A DNA stretch of 64,000 bases from Thalassobius vesicularis (GTDB taxonomy: Bacteria > Pseudomonadota > Alphaproteobacteria > Rhodobacterales > Rhodobacteraceae). The translations under genes were made by a program, and so were the position numbers. Positions 61,411 through 64,000 of this stretch are shown piece after piece; the first letter of the stretch is position 1, and each line of letters begins with the position of its first letter. The notes under the pieces were generated by a model. It had not been told where the DNA came from. It ran no database searches and saw only the letters and a program-made list of their open reading frames with translations. The stretch spans positions 496,001-560,000 of the forward strand of contig NZ_SSMD01000001.1 of the NCBI RefSeq assembly GCF_004799325.1, given 5' to 3'.

Positions 61411-62330
61411 CAGGTCACCACCGACAGGAAGGCATCGTTCAGCTGGCGTTCGTAGTAGAAGATGCCTCGGCCGACGTTGTTGTGATCCCAGACGCGGACC
61501 GGGTGGTCCTTGTAGGCGGTGTAGCCACCGGCGAAGACCTCGTTACGGTTACCCGACGGGTCGAAGAAATAGATCGTCTGACCACGGGTGATGCCGTGAC
61601 GGGTCGGGCCGACATCGCGGCTGATGTCATAGCGCGACATCAGGTCGGCGGCGTGGCCGATGTCGTTCCAGTTCTCAAGGAAGAACGCCAGATGGTGCAG
61701 CTTGCCCGGCTCGGGGTGGTTCACGAAGGCGATGTCGTGGGCCTTGTTCGAGACGGTCATCCAGATCGCCAGAGTGCCGTCGGGCAGGTCCACGCGCTCG
61801 GGCAGGTGGAAGTCCAGCACCTGGGTGAAGAATTCCTCGACCTTGTCGATGTTCGGGCCGTACAGCAGGCAGTGGTCCATCCGCTGGGCGCGCATGCCGC
61901 GCGGCTCGGATTTCCAGATGTAGGGGTTGCGGGTGTCGGGCGCCTGATCGGACAGGTCCATATGGGCGAACAGTTCGATCCGGTGGCCCGAGGGAACGGT
62001 GAACCCGATGCGCGCACCGGTGCCGGGCTGTTCGCCGGCGGGGACATCATCGACCTCCAGCCCGTAGGCCTCGATCCGCTTGCGGAAGGCGTCGACGCTT
62101 TGCTGGCTGTCGGCCTTGAACGCGAAGAAGTCGATGCCGGCGGTGTCCGCCTCGCGCAGGACGACCGAGTGGTGATGGAATTCGTCGTACCCTTTCAGGT
62201 ACACGCGGCCATCTTCGCCCTTGCCGACCATATCCAGGCCAATACGTTCGACGTAGTGGGTGATCGCTTCGTCCATATCCAGAACGCGGATCTGGGCGAT
62301 CCCCGGACGCAGCAGTCCTTCTTGAGACAT
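61410..62330 (-). CDS. dmpB: Catechol 2,3-dioxygenase (extradiol)
   Basis: This 306-residue extradiol dioxygenase cleaves catechol to 2-hydroxymuconic semialdehyde. Iron ligands are visible at His 153 (MDHCLLYG), His 212 or 213 (LHHLAFF) and Glu 264 (NRNEVFAGG). His 198, His 245 and Tyr 254 match the second-shell residues of XylE. Length equals XylE. It follows the ferredoxin gene after 24 bases. No phenol hydroxylase or other upstream ring-activating enzyme is in the window. Confidence 0.95.
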   Translation of the reverse strand: MSQEGLLRPGIAQIRVLDMDEAITHYVERIGLDMVGKGEDGRVYLKGYDEFHHHSVVLREADTAGIDFFAFKADSQQSVDAFRKRIEAYGLEVDDVPAGEQPGTGARIGFTVPSGHRIELFAHMDLSDQAPDTRNPYIWKSEPRGMRAQRMDHCLLYGPNIDKVEEFFTQVLDFHLPERVDLPDGTLAIWMTVSNKAHDIAFVNHPEPGKLHHLAFFLENWNDIGHAADLMSRYDISRDVGPTRHGITRGQTIYFFDPSGNRNEVFAGGYTAYKDHPVRVWDHNNVGRGIFYYERQLNDAFLSVVT

Positions 62331-62354
62331 TGGTAATCCTCCTACCCTTGGTTC

Positions 62355-62699
62355 TCAGTTTTGCCCTTTGGGTGCCCGGCGGGGCCCCAGAAAGGCGGAT
62401 TCAATTTCCATGTCGCTTTGCGGGTAAATCCGGCAGGCCAAGGCATAGCCCTGAGCCTGTTCGGCCTCGGTCACGTGGGCGCGGCTCATCTTGGCCGTGG
62501 TGTAATCGCCCTTGGTCACCTTTACCCGGCAGGCGCCGCAGCCGCCCTGCCGACAGCCGACGCGCACCGGCTGCAGCCGGGAGTCGGGAAATGCCTGCTC
62601 CATCGCGATCAGCACCTTCTGCGATTCATCGCAGGTGACGGGGCGATCGGCCCCTTTGAAACGGATGGTAAAGCTACGGGTCATGGTTCCATCGGCCAT
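62355..62699 (-). CDS. XylT/DmpQ-like 2Fe-2S ferredoxin
   Basis: This 114-residue plant-type ferredoxin has the cluster motif CRQGGCGAC (C-x4-C-x2-C) and a distal cysteine (LACRIYP). In TOL/dmp operons this protein reduces oxidatively inactivated catechol 2,3-dioxygenase iron, and it is encoded immediately upstream of that enzyme, as here. The ATG at 62699 has AAGGAGG eight bases upstream, a strong ribosome site. It is the first gene of the operon. The longer in-frame start at 62747 lacks such a site. Confidence 0.92.
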   Translation of the reverse strand: MADGTMTRSFTIRFKGADRPVTCDESQKVLIAMEQAFPDSRLQPVRVGCRQGGCGACRVKVTKGDYTTAKMSRAHVTEAEQAQGYALACRIYPQSDMEIESAFLGPRRAPKGQN

Positions 62700-62745
62700 C
62701 GCGTCCCCCTCCTTCGCTTGGCGTTGGGGGATCATGGTCTTGGGC

Positions 62746-62776
62746 AATATCGTTTGTCAAATAAAAAAACGATATT
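62746..62776. promoter_or_regulatory. Perfect 10-base inverted repeat, candidate GntR operator
   Basis: AATATCGTTT (62746-62755) and AAACGATATT (62767-62776) are perfect inverted arms with an 11-base spacer, in the AT-rich divergent region between the ferredoxin and the GntR regulator. A partial copy of the right arm (AAAACGAGATTTT) follows at about 62796-62808. The placement suits a repressor that controls both the meta-cleavage operon and its own gene. Confidence 0.6.
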
Positions 62777-62875
62777 TCTATTGGTGATCATAAAAAAACG
62801 AGATTTTAAGTTTTTGACGTTGTTTTTTGAATGGTGATAAGTTTATGTGAACATGGAGGAATGCAGGGGGAAGCC

Positions 62876-63589
62876 GTGAGTTTTCTGAAAGATATTAACG
62901 ACCTGGACGGCGAATCGCAGAGCCGGACCACCATCGAGGCGGTCTATGAAGCCCTGCGCGGCGCGATCCTGTCGGGCGAAATCGAGCCGGAATCGCGGCT
63001 GCGGGTCGAGGTGCTGCGCAAGACATTCGGGGTGGGTGCCTCGACCGTGCGCGAGGCGCTGTCGCGGCTGCTGGTCGAGAATCTGGTGACCACCGAAGGC
63101 CAACGCGGGTTCCGCGCGGCGCTGGTATCAGTCGCGGATTTCAAGAACATCGTCGAGATGCGCGCCCTGCTGGAGGCGAAAGCCGTCCGCGAGTCGATCC
63201 AGAAAGGCGATGACGAGTGGGAGAGCGCCTTTGTCGCCGCCCATCACCGCCTGGCCAAGATCGAGACGGAAATGGAAGGCCGCGAGGAACAGGCCGTCGC
63301 CGAGTGGGAGCGCCGCAACCGCGCCTTTCACAACGCGATGATCGGGGCCTGCACAAATGCCTGGCTGCTGAACTTCCGCGAGATTCTGTACAGCCACTCG
63401 ATCCGGTATCTGCATATCGCGATCACGGATCGCTCGATCCCGCGTGACGTGCGCAGCGAACATCAGGCGATCTTTGACGCGGTAATCGCGCGCAACGCCG
63501 ACTTGGCCGAGAAGCTGACGATCGAACACATCTACCGCTCGGTCCCCGTGATCGAGGCGCGGCTGTCCGCGCTGGAAGCGAAGGGGTAA
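62876..63589 (+). CDS. GntR-family (FadR/VanR type) transcriptional regulator
   Basis: This regulator of about 237 residues has an N-terminal winged helix (about 15-75; YEALRGAILSGEIEPESRLR, GVGASTVREALSRLL) and an FCD-type C-terminal effector domain (E-H residues in FVAAHHRL, RAFHNAMIG, SEHQAIFDAVI). It is divergent from the meta-cleavage operon and is the likely regulator, with a pathway intermediate as effector. The GTG at 62876 has GGGGGA upstream with good spacing. ATGs at 62861 (ribosome site too close) and 62831 are alternatives. Confidence 0.88.
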   Translation: MSFLKDINDLDGESQSRTTIEAVYEALRGAILSGEIEPESRLRVEVLRKTFGVGASTVREALSRLLVENLVTTEGQRGFRAALVSVADFKNIVEMRALLEAKAVRESIQKGDDEWESAFVAAHHRLAKIETEMEGREEQAVAEWERRNRAFHNAMIGACTNAWLLNFREILYSHSIRYLHIAITDRSIPRDVRSEHQAIFDAVIARNADLAEKLTIEHIYRSVPVIEARLSALEAKG

Positions 63590-63593
63590 CGCG

Positions 63594-64000
63594 ATGGCGA
63601 CCCGTCTGTTCCCCGGCCAACCCGTACCGGCGCTGCGCTTTGCGGTAATGGGCCACGGCGGCGCAGATCTGGGCCAGTATGACGTGGGGCAGGATGCGCC
63701 TCCGGGCGGGACGCATGTGGTGTTTCACCGCGGGCGGCACTGCAAATGGACGCGCCTGATGCTGAAGGAACTGGACGACCGCATCGGCGATTTCGCGATC
63801 CGGGGTATCCGGGTGGTGGCCGTCTCGGCCGAGGATCGGGACACCACCGCGCGTCTGAAGGACGAGATGCAGCTGATCCGCCTGCCGCTGGGCCACTCGG
63901 TCGATGCAACGGCAGTTGCGCAGGAATGGGGTCTGTTTTTGACCCGCAACAGCACCGAACCCGACGCGCCCGCGCTGCATTTCGAGCCCGCGCAAATCTG
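63594..64000 (+). CDS. Thioredoxin-fold (AhpC/TSA-like) protein, 3' end outside window
   Basis: The first 135 residues of a redoxin-like protein are visible. They show the peroxiredoxin-style order: FPGQPVPALRF, VVFHRGRHCKWTRLML at the usual active-site position, then RVVAVSAEDRDTTARLKDEM. A single cysteine (HCKWT) replaces the usual CPxC, so it may be a one-cysteine peroxidase or a divergent member. It starts four bases after the GntR stop, so the two are probably one operon. The frame runs off the right edge. Confidence 0.75.
   Translation, partial: MATRLFPGQPVPALRFAVMGHGGADLGQYDVGQDAPPGGTHVVFHRGRHCKWTRLMLKELDDRIGDFAIRGIRVVAVSAEDRDTTARLKDEMQLIRLPLGHSVDATAVAQEWGLFLTRNSTEPDAPALHFEPAQI

Noticed and set aside
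1-64000. tRNA, rRNA, insertion sequences, prophage genes, CRISPR arrays
   Set aside because: I looked for transposase-like reading frames, terminal repeats, evenly spaced direct repeats and tRNA-like cloverleaf ends and saw none that I could support by eye.

Overview
The window is GC-rich DNA with tightly packed, often overlapping genes. It most likely comes from the chromosome or a large replicon of an alphaproteobacterium, probably a marine or soil Rhodobacterales (roseobacter-type) species. That placement is an inference from gene style: ExoY-type sugar transferases, GfcB/YjbF and YjbH secretion proteins, and a formyltransferase/luciferase-like NRPS. No rRNA or other taxonomic marker gene is present. 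I saw no tRNA, rRNA, insertion sequence, phage gene or CRISPR array.

Region 1 (1-29221) is a first exopolysaccharide (EPS) locus. It holds several glycosyltransferases, a Gfo/Idh/MocA-SDR fusion, a free-standing BY-kinase (4265-5152) convergent with a Wzz-type chain-length protein (5153-6478), a Wzx flippase (19452-20810), a Wzy-like polymerase (25734-27116), an ExoY-type initiating transferase (28511-29203) and a large secreted SGNH esterase / glycosidase / RTX protein (22985-25717). Inserted among these genes is a four-gene minus-strand operon (19327 down to 6817): type I PKS (KS-AT-KR-DH-ACP-TE), GT2 glycosyltransferase, NRPS (formyltransferase, degenerate condensation remnant, glycine-type adenylation domain interrupted by a luciferase-like monooxygenase, PCP), and a phosphopantetheinyl transferase. 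The domain logic suggests an N-formylated, oxidised glycyl starter extended once by the PKS. This is the most unusual system in the window.

Region 2 (29222-53732) is a second, self-contained EPS system. After an 834-base gene-free stretch and a MarR/thioesterase pair come a GT4, a second initiating sugar transferase and a Wzc-like co-polymerase/kinase on the plus strand. These converge on a run of sixteen minus-strand genes from 53732 down to 35575: uronate epimerase, acyltransferase, TviB-type dehydrogenase, Wzx, three GT4s, ATP-grasp ligase, polysaccharide deacetylase, EpsG-type polymerase, another GT4, a YdcF protein, a PPP phosphatase, YjbH, YjbF and Wza. Most junctions overlap by 1-11 bases. 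The gene set predicts an N-acetylhexosaminuronate-containing, acylated and possibly amidated polymer exported through Wza.

Region 3 (53733-64000) has two small secreted proteins of unknown role, then a minus-strand meta-cleavage operon (62699 down to 55180). It runs ferredoxin, catechol 2,3-dioxygenase, HbpS-like protein, 2-hydroxymuconic semialdehyde dehydrogenase, hydratase, acylating acetaldehyde dehydrogenase, aldolase, oxalocrotonate decarboxylase and tautomerase, ending with a membrane ABM-domain protein. A divergent GntR regulator shares its promoter region, which contains a clear inverted repeat. The window ends inside a thioredoxin-fold gene.
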